NCBI RefSeq assembly: GCF_004022705.2
Contig: NZ_RZOY02000007.1
Location: 310,001-374,000 of the forward strand
Source of the DNA: Mesorhizobium sp. M2D.F.Ca.ET.226.01.1.1
Lineage (GTDB): Bacteria; Pseudomonadota; Alphaproteobacteria; Rhizobiales; Rhizobiaceae
Direction: 5' to 3'
Length of the DNA: 64,000 nt
Position numbers and translations under genes: made by a program. Positions 15,567-24,155 of this stretch are shown here, piece after piece; the first letter of the stretch is position 1; the number at the start of each line of letters is the position of its first letter. Under the pieces are notes generated by a model. That model saw only the letters and a program-made list of their open reading frames with translations. It had not been told where the DNA came from and did not search any database.

Positions 15567-16837
15567 CCGGCTGGTCGCGCCGCCGGATCCTCGGCGCGGC
15601 GCTGCTCGCGGCGACGGCGCCGCTGGCGACCGCGGCTCCGCCGCTCGCGTCTACAGCCCAAGCCGCCACCGGCCAATGGCTATTCCGGCGCGGCGTCAAC
15701 ACCTGGCCATGGTTCGCCCTGACGCGCGAATTTCCAGCACCGCGCACCGACTATGACTGGCCGCCTTTCCAGCCGCAGCGGCCGGTGCCGACGCCGGCCG
15801 ACCTTGCCCGGCTGCGCGCCAGCGGGCTCGACTTCATCCGCCTGCCGATCGATCCTGGCCCGTTCCTCGCCGCCGGGGCGGGCCAGCGCGCCAGGCTGAT
15901 CACGATGCTGAGCGCGGCGGTCGAAGCGGCGCTGGGTGCCGATCTCGGCGTCATCGTCAACGTGCAGGCCAACGGCGCGACGCATTACTGGAATCCCGAC
16001 CGCATGTATTCCAGCACCACCGCGCCGGAATTCGCGGGCTACCAGGTCCTCGTCGGCGAAGTGGCCGGCATGCTGGCGGACATGGCGCCCGGCAGGATCG
16101 CGCTGGAGCCAGTCAACGAACCGCCGCAGGACTGTTCTTCCGAGGTCTGGCCCAAGGTGCAGGCAGCGCTTCTGACCGCCGCGCGAGGCTCGGCGCGAAA
16201 GCTGCCGCTGCTCGCCACCGGCGGCTGCGGCTCGATGGTGCGCGGCTTGACCGCGCTCGATCCGGCGCCGCTGGCGGACTACGAACCGATCCTGTTCACC
16301 TTCCATTTCTACGAGCCCTATCTGTTCAGTCACCAGGGCGCGCCATGGATGCGCGAACCGGTCTACCGCGCGTTGAACAACGTGCCGTGGCCGGCCTCGG
16401 CCGGCACGCTGGAGCAGACGCTGGCCTCGGTCAGGGCAAGGATGGCCGGGGATATGGATCGGTCCGAAGAGGCCAAGAAGGCCGCCTATGCCGAGACCGA
16501 ACGGGTGCTGAAAGTCTTTTTCGACGCCCAGCCCGACCGCCGCTTCGTCGACGGCTATCTCAGACAGGTCAGCAACTGGGCGGAGAAAAACGGCATCGCG
16601 CCTGGGCGCATCATCATGGGCGAGTTCGGCGCGCTGCGCACCGACGCCCGCTACATCGCCGCGCCCAACCCCGACCGCGCCCGCTACATCGCCGACGTGC
16701 GGCAGAGCGCCGAGGCCGCCGGCTTTCCATGGGCGTTCTGGGACCTGTTCGACGGCATGGGCATGATGGACGACACCACGCGCGCACTGGATCCGGCGAT
16801 GGTCGAGGCGCTCGGGTTGAGGATGCCGAGAACTTGA
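15563..16837 (+). CDS. Tat-exported glycoside hydrolase family 5 protein
   Basis: This 424-residue secreted glycosidase begins with a twin-arginine-type signal (WSRRRILGAALLAATAPLAT, Ala-rich cleavage region near residue 35). The GH5 (beta/alpha)8 fold is supported by LEPVNEPP with the acid/base E186 and by IIMGEFGALR with the nucleophile E354, plus HFYEPYLFSH before it. Such periplasmic glycosidases trim or release newly made polysaccharide; cellulase-like activity is possible but unproven. It is coupled to the upstream glycosyltransferase by an ATGA overlap and shares its sigma-54 promoter. Confidence 0.88.
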   Translation: MTGWSRRRILGAALLAATAPLATAAPPLASTAQAATGQWLFRRGVNTWPWFALTREFPAPRTDYDWPPFQPQRPVPTPADLARLRASGLDFIRLPIDPGPFLAAGAGQRARLITMLSAAVEAALGADLGVIVNVQANGATHYWNPDRMYSSTTAPEFAGYQVLVGEVAGMLADMAPGRIALEPVNEPPQDCSSEVWPKVQAALLTAARGSARKLPLLATGGCGSMVRGLTALDPAPLADYEPILFTFHFYEPYLFSHQGAPWMREPVYRALNNVPWPASAGTLEQTLASVRARMAGDMDRSEEAKKAAYAETERVLKVFFDAQPDRRFVDGYLRQVSNWAEKNGIAPGRIIMGEFGALRTDARYIAAPNPDRARYIADVRQSAEAAGFPWAFWDLFDGMGMMDDTTRALDPAMVEALGLRMPRT

Positions 16838-16928
16838 CCTGTTGGACCATCAAGCCGCGCTGTCGGTTTGATGCATGTCGGAGCGAGCGAGAGGCCCGTG
16901 CTTCCACTGAAGACCGAACCTGCGTTGC

Positions 16929-17582
16929 TCACACGTAAGGCGTGCCGGTCATCGCGGCTTTCAGGCCTGCGGCGCCCTTGTCGACGAGCGTCAGGAAAGC
17001 ATCGTTCGCTTTCGCCCGGCTACGCGTTTGCCGAAAAGTGCTGTGGGCCTCGAGGAAAGCGACCGTCCAGGTCGCGAGCAGCAGGCTTGCCGCGAGCCGC
17101 GCGTCGGGATCGGCGGGATCGCGCACGACCGCTTCGGCCAGCGCCGCAGCCACCCGATCGGCCAGTTCGTCACGGATGGCCCGCGCCCGCGCCTTCAGGG
17201 TCTCGCTGCCGGCGACCGTCGGCACCAGGCGCTCGCTTCTGGCTGAAAACTCGACGACGGGACTTTTCTCCGCCACCAGCCGGTGCGCGAGCAGGCACAG
17301 CGCCTCCAGCGGCGCGATTCCGGCGGGGCGCTGCCGCACCGCTTCGCGCAGCAGCTCGCGCCCCTCCTCGTCGCGGTCGAAGAACATGTCCTCCTTGCGC
17401 GGGAAGTGGTTGAACACCGTCATGCGCCCGACATCGGCGGCCTCGGCGATCTCGTCCACCGTCACATGATCGAAGCCGCGCTCCATGAACAGGCGCGTGG
17501 CGGTGTCTGATATGGCCTTGCGGGTGGCGAGGCGTTTACGGGAGCGGCGGTCTGACGGTTCCGGCATGGCTTCTCGTAGCAT
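16929..17582 (-). CDS. TetR-family repressor, divergent from an MFS exporter
   Basis: This 217-residue TetR regulator has its HTH at about residues 15-70 (KAISDTATRLFMERGFDHVT, then DEIAEAADVGRMTVFNHFPR). The rest is a helical ligand-binding domain. It is transcribed divergently from an MFS transporter. Two identical-pattern palindromes, TGTACT-N-AGTACA, lie between them and are the likely operators, so it probably represses both genes until a substrate binds. The start at 17582 is 7 bp from the first operator; an alternative ATG lies at 17567. Confidence 0.9.
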   Translation of the reverse strand: MLREAMPEPSDRRSRKRLATRKAISDTATRLFMERGFDHVTVDEIAEAADVGRMTVFNHFPRKEDMFFDRDEEGRELLREAVRQRPAGIAPLEALCLLAHRLVAEKSPVVEFSARSERLVPTVAGSETLKARARAIRDELADRVAAALAEAVVRDPADPDARLAASLLLATWTVAFLEAHSTFRQTRSRAKANDAFLTLVDKGAAGLKAAMTGTPYV

Positions 17583-17588
17583 GATTCC

Positions 17589-17668
17589 TGTACTCAGTAC
17601 ATATTCGTATTGACTCCGCCCTGTCAGCGCGCAACATGTGTACTAAGTACATATTGAAACTCAGTACA
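17589..17668. promoter_or_regulatory. tandem TetR operators TGTACTnAGTACA
   Basis: Two perfect 13-bp palindromes, TGTACTCAGTACA (17589-17601) and TGTACTAAGTACA (17639-17651), lie 50 bp apart centre to centre. A half site, CTCAGTACA (17660-17668), follows. They occupy the divergent region between the TetR gene and the MFS gene and overlap the presumed promoters. The 50-bp spacing is near five helical turns, so both sites face the same side. Confidence 0.8.
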
Positions 17669-17748
17669 CTAACGGTTTGACACCCTTGGCGAGAGGCGAC
17701 ACCCGCTCCCCGCCCGGCGGACAAGCCCTTGCTCCCGGAGCTCACTCC

Positions 17749-18948
17749 ATGAACAAACCCCTTATCGTCATCTTTGCCGCCATCTGCCTTGACGCCGTCG
17801 GCATCGGCCTCGTCTTCCCCATCCTGCCGCGCCTTCTCGAGGAGGTGACGCACAGCCCCGACATCGTCGCCTATATCGGCATCATGACCGCGCTCTACGC
17901 CGCCATGCAGTTTCTCTTCGCGCCGGTGCTCGGCGCCTTGAGCGACAATCTAGGCCGCCGTCCGGTGCTGCTGATTTCGCTGGCGGGCGCCGCGATCAAC
18001 TACCTCATCATGGCCTTCGCGCCGCAGCTCTGGATGCTGCTCATCGGCCGCGCCATCGCGGGCCTGACCAGCGCCAACATTGCCGTGGCCACGGCCTACA
18101 TCACCGACATCACGCCAGAAGAGCAGCGCGCTGGCCGCTTCGGGCTGTTCAGCGCCATGTTCGGCATCGGCTTCATCATCGGTCCGGTGCTGGGCGGCGT
18201 GCTCGGCGACCACTGGGTTCGTCTGCCCTTCATTGCCGCCGCCGTGCTCAACGCCGCGAACCTGCTTCTCGCCGTCTTCGTCCTGCCGGAGTCGCGCGCA
18301 CCCATTCGCCGCAAGATCGACCTCGCCGCGCTCAATCCGTTGAGGCCGCTGCGCTGGTTGTTTTCGATGAAAGGGCTGCTGCCCATCGTCCTGGTCTATT
18401 TCATCCTGTCCGGGGCCGGCGAGGCCTACGGCACCTGCTGGGCGCTCTGGGGTTTCGACACCTTCGGCTGGAACGGTCTCTGGATCGGGCTTTCGCTCGG
18501 CATGTTCGGCCTTTGCCAGACGCTGGTGCAGGCTTTCGTGCCCGGCCCGGCCGCCCGGTTGCTTGGCGAGCGCAAGGCCTTCGTTATCGGCATTGCCTTT
18601 GCCTGCGCCGCGCTCGCCGTCATGGCCTTCGCCAGCCAGGGCTGGATGGTGTTCGCCATCATGCCGGTCTTCGCGCTTTCCGGCATCGGCACGCCGGCCT
18701 TTCAGGCGCTGGCGACACGGCAGGTCGACGCGGAGCGCCAGGGCCAGTTGCAGGGCGTGCTGGCCTCGGCTGTGAGCCTCGCCACCATCGTCGCGCCGCT
18801 GGCGTTCTCGACCCTCTACTTCGCCACGCGGAAGCAGTGGCCTGGCGCCATCTGGCTGTCGGTGATCGCGATCAACCTCATCGCGGTGCCGCTGGTGTTG
18901 CTTGGGACGAGGAGGATTGAGGCGAGCGGGGTGGCTGTGCGCGCTTAA
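17749..18948 (+). CDS. TCR/Tet-type MFS drug exporter
   Basis: This 399-residue, 12-segment major facilitator resembles class A-type tetracycline efflux proteins. The N-terminus NKPLIVIFAAICLDAVGIGL and motif A GALSDNLGRRPVLL are typical of TetA-like antiporters. This resemblance does not prove tetracycline resistance. The ATG at 17749 was chosen over upstream in-frame sequence because it begins the first membrane segment. It is controlled by the divergent TetR gene. The last 71 bp overlap, tail to tail, the 3' end of the polysaccharide polymerase gene on the other strand. Confidence 0.88.
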   Translation: MNKPLIVIFAAICLDAVGIGLVFPILPRLLEEVTHSPDIVAYIGIMTALYAAMQFLFAPVLGALSDNLGRRPVLLISLAGAAINYLIMAFAPQLWMLLIGRAIAGLTSANIAVATAYITDITPEEQRAGRFGLFSAMFGIGFIIGPVLGGVLGDHWVRLPFIAAAVLNAANLLLAVFVLPESRAPIRRKIDLAALNPLRPLRWLFSMKGLLPIVLVYFILSGAGEAYGTCWALWGFDTFGWNGLWIGLSLGMFGLCQTLVQAFVPGPAARLLGERKAFVIGIAFACAALAVMAFASQGWMVFAIMPVFALSGIGTPAFQALATRQVDAERQGQLQGVLASAVSLATIVAPLAFSTLYFATRKQWPGAIWLSVIAINLIAVPLVLLGTRRIEASGVAVRA

Positions 18949-20287
18949 CGCTCTGATGCCGGCTCCTGGTTGCGGCGGATGCTGGTCCGACCATCCCCCG
19001 CGCCGGCCTATACAGCGCCAGGGCGATCACCACGAATTTGGTCATCAGCGTCGTCTTGGAAGCCAGGCTTTCCGAGGTGTTGATGATGAGAAGCCAGCCC
19101 AGCATCGGCAGCCAGATGCCGGGATGGCACCGGCGAGCCACCTCGTGCATGAACAGCGCGAAGCCGAAGAACATCAAAAGCGTGAAGAAGGCGCCCTGAT
19201 AGAGCGTCATGCGGATGATCGGGTTCTCGATGCCCTGTTCCAAGCCGCTGATGCGGCGGGTGCTTTCCAAAAGATCGATGTCGGGGCCAACGATGATGTC
19301 GCGCAGCTCCAGCCGGCTGAACAGGTCGAACATCTGGACGCGCGCGTTGGCGCTGCCATTGTCCGAGACGAACCGCTCGAGCAGGGCGTCGAAGAAGCCA
19401 TAATAGCCTGCAAGCACGACCGCCAGCGGCAGTAGCGCGGCAAGCATGATCACGAGCGCCGCGGCCAGAAGGTTGACACGCCCGGTCCTGAGCTGGGCGA
19501 CGCCGCGGGTCAGCATATAGACGCTGCCGAGCAGGACCGTCAGCACCATCGCCGAGCGGCCGCCGAAGGCGACCAGCGCGCAGAACTGCAGCCCGACCAG
19601 CGCCAGCCTGAGCGGCGCCGGCAGCGCGCGCGAGCCGGAGAGCAGCGACAAGACATAGATCGTGGTGACCGTGGCGTTGGACAGAGGGTGTCCCTGCAGC
19701 GCCGTCGAGCGCGGGTCGTTTACGAACAACGCACCGTCGAAGCGATAGGGAAAGACCAGCGTCCTGGAGGCGAATTCGAACAGCGCCAGCAGCGCGTTCG
19801 CCGTCATCACGGCATGGATGACGACCTGCAGCCGGGCAAAGGTCCTTTCGTCATCCTCGCTCAACACCAGGACGAACAGCGCCGGGGCGACGAAGGTGTC
19901 GATCATACCGGCCATGCCTGGGCGTTGCCTGACAATGACGACGATGAGAAGCACTATCGCGGTAATCGCCAGCAGCGCGGTAGCCGGACGCCGGTTGGTG
20001 ACATTGACGACATAGCCGACCGGATTGCCAAAGGTGCAGGAGCGCCAGGCAAACACCAGGACCAGCAGATAGGTGGATGGATGGATCTTGGTCAGCGCGC
20101 TGCCCTGCAGGCCCTCGTAATTATAGCCGAGCAGCCACAGCAAGCCGCCGGACACGGCAAACAGAAGAAACACGGCAGCGACAATGCCGAGGCGGGTCAG
20201 CGCATCGACGGGAACGGCGCGCGGGCCGGCCATGCCATAGCCGGGCGCCGCGGCAGACCGGGCGGGACCAGCCAGGATCGAGGCCAT
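18878..20287 (-). CDS. polysaccharide polymerase / O-antigen-ligase-like membrane protein (VpsF-like)
   Basis: This 469-residue membrane protein has about 10-11 hydrophobic segments and a large periplasmic loop around residues 290-370 (including LLERFVSDNGSANARVQMFD). This is the usual Wzy/WaaL layout, most like VpsF-type proteins. Wzy polymerises lipid-linked units in the periplasm. The last ~35 residues are Arg/Ser-rich and lie over the MFS gene end, which suggests that the gene tails collided when the efflux cassette arrived. It follows the co-polymerase gene by 1 bp on the same strand, so they are co-transcribed. Confidence 0.8.
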   Translation of the reverse strand: MASILAGPARSAAAPGYGMAGPRAVPVDALTRLGIVAAVFLLFAVSGGLLWLLGYNYEGLQGSALTKIHPSTYLLVLVFAWRSCTFGNPVGYVVNVTNRRPATALLAITAIVLLIVVIVRQRPGMAGMIDTFVAPALFVLVLSEDDERTFARLQVVIHAVMTANALLALFEFASRTLVFPYRFDGALFVNDPRSTALQGHPLSNATVTTIYVLSLLSGSRALPAPLRLALVGLQFCALVAFGGRSAMVLTVLLGSVYMLTRGVAQLRTGRVNLLAAALVIMLAALLPLAVVLAGYYGFFDALLERFVSDNGSANARVQMFDLFSRLELRDIIVGPDIDLLESTRRISGLEQGIENPIIRMTLYQGAFFTLLMFFGFALFMHEVARRCHPGIWLPMLGWLLIINTSESLASKTTLMTKFVVIALALYRPARGMVGPASAATRSRHQSVKRAQPPRSPQSSSSQATPAAPR

Positions 20288-20288
20288 G

Positions 20289-22412
20289 TCAGGCCGCCTC
20301 GTCGACCAGCATGGCGCCGGTCGGCAGCCGCCCCATCACCGAGACCGCCTCCGAGGTCGAGGCGACGTCGCGCATCGGCGTCGCGTTGAGCCTGGCGACG
20401 AGCAGGATTTCGTCGGCCATGGCGACCAGCGGCAGGACGTTGAGATCGTCGGCCAGCGCGCCGCCGTCGACGACGACGAGCTCGAAACTATGGTTGGCCT
20501 CGGCCAGCATGCGATGGGCGAAGTAGAGCGCCTGCGCCTCCTGGAACACCGCGGTCGGCCGGCCGCGGCCAATGAGCGCGACGGAGCTGCCGGGCGCATA
20601 GCGGCAGACCGCCTCGAGCGGATATTCGCCGCGCAGCACGTCGAGCACGCCAGGCTGCGGGTTCTTCTGGCCCTTGCCGGCATTGATGTCGATGAACAGC
20701 ACGCGACGGCCCCTGGCCGCGGCCGCATTGGCGAGCTGCCATGCGACCCTCGAGCGTTGCGCCTTGTCTTCGGGCGGCGACGCCACCAGGATCGAGGGCA
20801 CGAGCGGCCAGTCGGCCGGGCGCCTTGTGGTCGCGGCGATACGCTGCAGCGCCAATCCGGCCACGGCGTCGGTCTTCTGGGCGAGTGCGCCGGAGCGGCG
20901 TCCCCTGCCCGGCAGCACGCCCAGAACCGGCGCGTCGATGGCCGACTGCATCTGATTGGCGGAGAGCACGGTCGGCGAGAGATATTCGGCGATAAGCGCC
21001 ATGCCGATGCCCAACGCCAGCCCGCCGAAGATGGCGCCGAAAATGAGCAGCCCCTTCGGCGGCCAACTTTTCTTCAGCGCCGGCATGGCCTGCGAGATGA
21101 TGCGGGCATTGGTGCTGTTGACGCTGGTCTGCTCGCGCGTCTCCTGGGCGCGCTGCAGGTAGTTGGCATAGACCGTGCGCACCGCATCGAGATCGCGCTG
21201 CAGCTCGCGCAGCCTGACCGATGCCTGGTCGGTGTCGAGCGACTTACCCTTCAGCGACGCCACCTTGGCCTCCAGTTCCTTCTGGTTGGCCAAGGCGCGC
21301 TCATAGTCGGTCTCGGCGGCGGTGACGAGGCGGCCGAGCTCGCGGGCAATCAGCTTGCGCAGATCGCTCAACTGCTGCTGCGCCGAGATCATCGAGGGAT
21401 GGCGCGGCCCGAGCTCGGTGCCGAACTGCGCGATCTGGTCGACCAGCGTCGCCTCCTGCGCCCTGAGGCTGGCGATCACCGGCGAGCGCATCGCCTCCGA
21501 AGTCGCGTCCGGCGCGCTGCCCTGCCGGCGCAATTGGTCGACCTGCGCCTTGAGCTGCGCGGTGCGGGTCTGGGCGGCGGTCAGTTGGGTGTTGAGGTCG
21601 GTCAGCTCCTGGTCGCTGACCAGATTGCCGGCCGCCATCACCATGTTGTGCTCGGCCTTGTAGGTCTCGACCGCGTTGGCTGCCTGCTCGACGCGCTTGC
21701 GCTGATCCTCCAGCCGGGCGCTGATGGCGTCGGAAGCGTCGGCTGCGGCCTTCGAACGCGCGGCCGCCTGATCGTCGAGGTAGGCCTGAGCGATGGCGTT
21801 GGCGAGCTTTGCCGCAAGGTCGGCGCTCTTGGCGGTGACGATGATGTTGAGGACCAGCACCTTGTCGTCGCGCTTCACCGCAAGGCGGCGGCGCAGCGCA
21901 TCGAGCGTCTCGGCCGTCCTGTCACCGTCGTCCGGACCGAAGAGCATGCCCAGCCAGCGGTCGAGCACGCCCGACCCGTTGAACTCCGGGTTCTTGGTCA
22001 GGTCGGTCGCCGCGATGGCGCGCAGAAGGACGCTATTCGATTGCGCCACGCTCACCTGGCTTTCGACCTGGGTGATGCCGCCATCGGGCGAAATGCGGCT
22101 CGGATTGACGTCGTTGGTGACGACCTGGAGGTCTTGCGGATCGATGATGATCTGCGCCGTCGAGGAGTAGAGCGCCGGCGTCAGCATGGCATAGACAAGC
22201 GTCACTGCGGTGAGCAGCGCGGTGACGACGAAGATCAGGAAGCGGCGTCGCAACAGGATGCGGCCGAGATCGCCAAGCTCGACCGTGGCGGACGCGGGCG
22301 CGTGCGCGTAATAGGCCGGTGCCGGCGCGGCCGCCTCCGCGGCGTTCTGCTGAGGCACCATGAGCAGGGGTGGTTGCAAAGGTCGCTCCGACAACGCTCC
22401 ATCGGCCGGCAA
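20289..22412 (-). CDS. Wzz/Wzc-like polysaccharide co-polymerase with degenerate kinase domain
   Basis: This 707-residue protein is an ExoP/GumC-type chain-length regulator. Residues about 45-110 hold the first membrane segment and the Wzz domain (DLGRILLRRRFLIFVVTALL). A long periplasmic coiled coil runs to about 460, followed by a second membrane segment (GLLIFGAIFGGLALGIGMAL). The cytoplasmic half should be a bacterial tyrosine kinase, but the Walker A position reads ASPPEDKAQRSRVAWQLA with no GKS/T, and Walker A' reads VLFIDINAG. There is no C-terminal tyrosine cluster. It is probably a structural co-polymerase without phosphotransfer. It forms an operon with the polymerase. Confidence 0.87.
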   Translation of the reverse strand: MPADGALSERPLQPPLLMVPQQNAAEAAAPAPAYYAHAPASATVELGDLGRILLRRRFLIFVVTALLTAVTLVYAMLTPALYSSTAQIIIDPQDLQVVTNDVNPSRISPDGGITQVESQVSVAQSNSVLLRAIAATDLTKNPEFNGSGVLDRWLGMLFGPDDGDRTAETLDALRRRLAVKRDDKVLVLNIIVTAKSADLAAKLANAIAQAYLDDQAAARSKAAADASDAISARLEDQRKRVEQAANAVETYKAEHNMVMAAGNLVSDQELTDLNTQLTAAQTRTAQLKAQVDQLRRQGSAPDATSEAMRSPVIASLRAQEATLVDQIAQFGTELGPRHPSMISAQQQLSDLRKLIARELGRLVTAAETDYERALANQKELEAKVASLKGKSLDTDQASVRLRELQRDLDAVRTVYANYLQRAQETREQTSVNSTNARIISQAMPALKKSWPPKGLLIFGAIFGGLALGIGMALIAEYLSPTVLSANQMQSAIDAPVLGVLPGRGRRSGALAQKTDAVAGLALQRIAATTRRPADWPLVPSILVASPPEDKAQRSRVAWQLANAAAARGRRVLFIDINAGKGQKNPQPGVLDVLRGEYPLEAVCRYAPGSSVALIGRGRPTAVFQEAQALYFAHRMLAEANHSFELVVVDGGALADDLNVLPLVAMADEILLVARLNATPMRDVASTSEAVSVMGRLPTGAMLVDEAA

Positions 22413-22492
22413 GACGAGAAATGCGGCGTTGGCCTAGCTATTCCCGGCAACGATTAAAACACTGTTAATTATGTTCATAAATTCATGCCGTA

Positions 22493-22509
22493 CTGGCACG
22501 AAGTTTGCA
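22493..22509 (+). promoter_or_regulatory. sigma-54 (RpoN) promoter
   Basis: CTGGCACGAAGTTTGCA matches the sigma-54 consensus, with GG at 22495-22496, GC at 22507-22508 and 10 bp between them. The predicted transcription start is near 22520, about 30 bp ahead of the GTG start codon at 22551. It is the second RpoN-type site in this polysaccharide locus. Confidence 0.8.
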
Positions 22510-22550
22510 CTGACGCAGTAGAAATTAAGTGCAGCTGAAATGGAGACATC

Positions 22551-24155
22551 GTGCGCATGCGGCGCAAAGTCGACCTGGCCAGCCGGGCCGCCGGTACCGA
22601 ATGTGAGCCACCCCGGGGGCCGGCGATGCGCCTGACCCTGCGCCTCAACGGCGATTGCGTGCGCGGCTTCCATGTGGCGCTGGCCGAGCGGCTGTCGCAG
22701 CTGCCCGGCATGGAGCTTGCGATCGACGCCCGTCCGGCGGCGGGCGGTGTGCCGCGCGGCGCCGAGGCGCTGTTCCAGCTTGAGACGCTGATCCATCGCC
22801 TGCCCGCCAATGGGACGGCCATGTGTGTGCCACTTTCGACGCTGGCCCGCCATGCGTGTGCGTCCGCGCCGGCCGATCTGACCATCGATCTCGTCGGCGA
22901 TGTCGACCCGCAAGGCCGACGCGTCTGGCGGCTCACCTATGACGGCGTGTGCGGCGAGGAGGCCCTGCTGGGGCTGATCCTGGCCGGCCGCACGCCGCTC
23001 GCCCGGCTCGAACAGAACGGCGCGGTTGTCGCCGAGGGACGGCTCGGCACCGAATATCACGGCATTGCGCTCGCTTCCTTCCAGGACATGCTGGCGCGCA
23101 GCGCCGGCTTGACTGTCGCGGCGGTCAACGGCGCCGCGCGCTCGTCGCTGCCGACGCTGCCCGAACCGTCGTCCGAAGCGGCGCCACCCGCCATGCCGTC
23201 GGCCACGAAACTCGGCGTCCGGGCGGCCAAGGCCACGGCGCGCCGCGTCGTGCAGCAGATCTACCACCTCTGCTACAACGCCCCGCACTGGCGGGTCGGC
23301 TGGCGCGAGACGGGGGGACACGACCTCTACGCGCAGCGTGCCCATCCAAAATCGGGCTGGCGCGATCTGCCGGACGACGGCAGCCGCTTCTATGCCGACC
23401 CGTTCCCGGTGCTCCATCGCGGCCAGGTGACGCTGTTCGTCGAGGACTATATCCACCGCGCCGGCAAGGCGATCCTGTCGGCGGTGGCGTTTGGGCCGAA
23501 CGGACCGGCCGGCACCCCGAAGCCGGTGCTGGAACTGCCCTACCACCTCTCCTACCCCTTCGTGTTCGAGCGCGATGGGGAAATGTGGATGGTGCCGGAA
23601 AGCTCGGCCAACCGGACGGTCGACCTCTACCGCGCCACCGCTTTTCCGGGCGGCTGGGTCAAGGAAACGACGCTCCTTTCGGACATCGTCGCCAGCGACG
23701 CCACGCTTGTCGAGCATGGCGGGCGCTGGTGGATGTTCGCCACCGTGCGCGATGGCGGCGGCGCCTTTTCGGACCAGTTGCATCTGTGGTCTGCGCCGGA
23801 CTTCCGCGGGCCGTGGACGGCGCATCCGAAGAACCCCGTTTTGATCGACATCGCCACGGCGCGGCCGGCTGGCCGCATGGTGAGCCGCAACGGCCAGTTG
23901 CTGCGCCCGGTGCAGGATTGCCGCAGGAGTTATGGCGCTGCGCTGGGCATCGCGCGCGTCACGCAACTCGACGAGGCCGGCTTCGAGCAGGTCGTCGAGA
24001 CGATCCTCAACCCCGGCACCGGCTGGGCCGGCCGCAAGCTGCATACGCTCAACGAAGCGGGGGGACTGGAATTCATAGATGGTTCGGCGATGGCGCCGCG
24101 CTGGAAGACCCAGCGGCACGATGCCATGCCAACCGGCCGTGGAGACGGAAAATGA
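22551..24155 (+). CDS. GINT1-like (glucosamine inositolphosphorylceramide transferase) family protein
   Basis: This 534-residue protein has two parts. Residues about 25-190 are an alpha/beta formyltransferase-like segment (MRLTLRLNGDCVRGFHVALA). Residues about 240-510 form a propeller-like domain with SRFYADPFPV, LFVEDY, LPYHLSYPFVFE and EMWMVPESSANRTVDLYRA. The latter motifs match bacterial homologues of plant GINT1. In bacteria the family sits in polysaccharide clusters and probably transfers or binds sugars; activity is unproven. The start is GTG 22551 (SD TGGAGA), with ATG 22557 possible. The stop overlaps the next gene by 4 bp and a sigma-54 promoter precedes it. Confidence 0.8.
   Translation: MRMRRKVDLASRAAGTECEPPRGPAMRLTLRLNGDCVRGFHVALAERLSQLPGMELAIDARPAAGGVPRGAEALFQLETLIHRLPANGTAMCVPLSTLARHACASAPADLTIDLVGDVDPQGRRVWRLTYDGVCGEEALLGLILAGRTPLARLEQNGAVVAEGRLGTEYHGIALASFQDMLARSAGLTVAAVNGAARSSLPTLPEPSSEAAPPAMPSATKLGVRAAKATARRVVQQIYHLCYNAPHWRVGWRETGGHDLYAQRAHPKSGWRDLPDDGSRFYADPFPVLHRGQVTLFVEDYIHRAGKAILSAVAFGPNGPAGTPKPVLELPYHLSYPFVFERDGEMWMVPESSANRTVDLYRATAFPGGWVKETTLLSDIVASDATLVEHGGRWWMFATVRDGGGAFSDQLHLWSAPDFRGPWTAHPKNPVLIDIATARPAGRMVSRNGQLLRPVQDCRRSYGAALGIARVTQLDEAGFEQVVETILNPGTGWAGRKLHTLNEAGGLEFIDGSAMAPRWKTQRHDAMPTGRGDGK

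Noticed and set aside
17749..18948. Calling the exporter a tetracycline resistance gene
   Set aside because: Many chromosomal TCR-like exporters have other substrates. Sequence resemblance alone is not enough.
20286..22457. Open frame of over 700 codons on the + strand
   Set aside because: It mirrors the Wzz/Wzc-like gene, a known effect of high-GC codon bias. No domain is seen.
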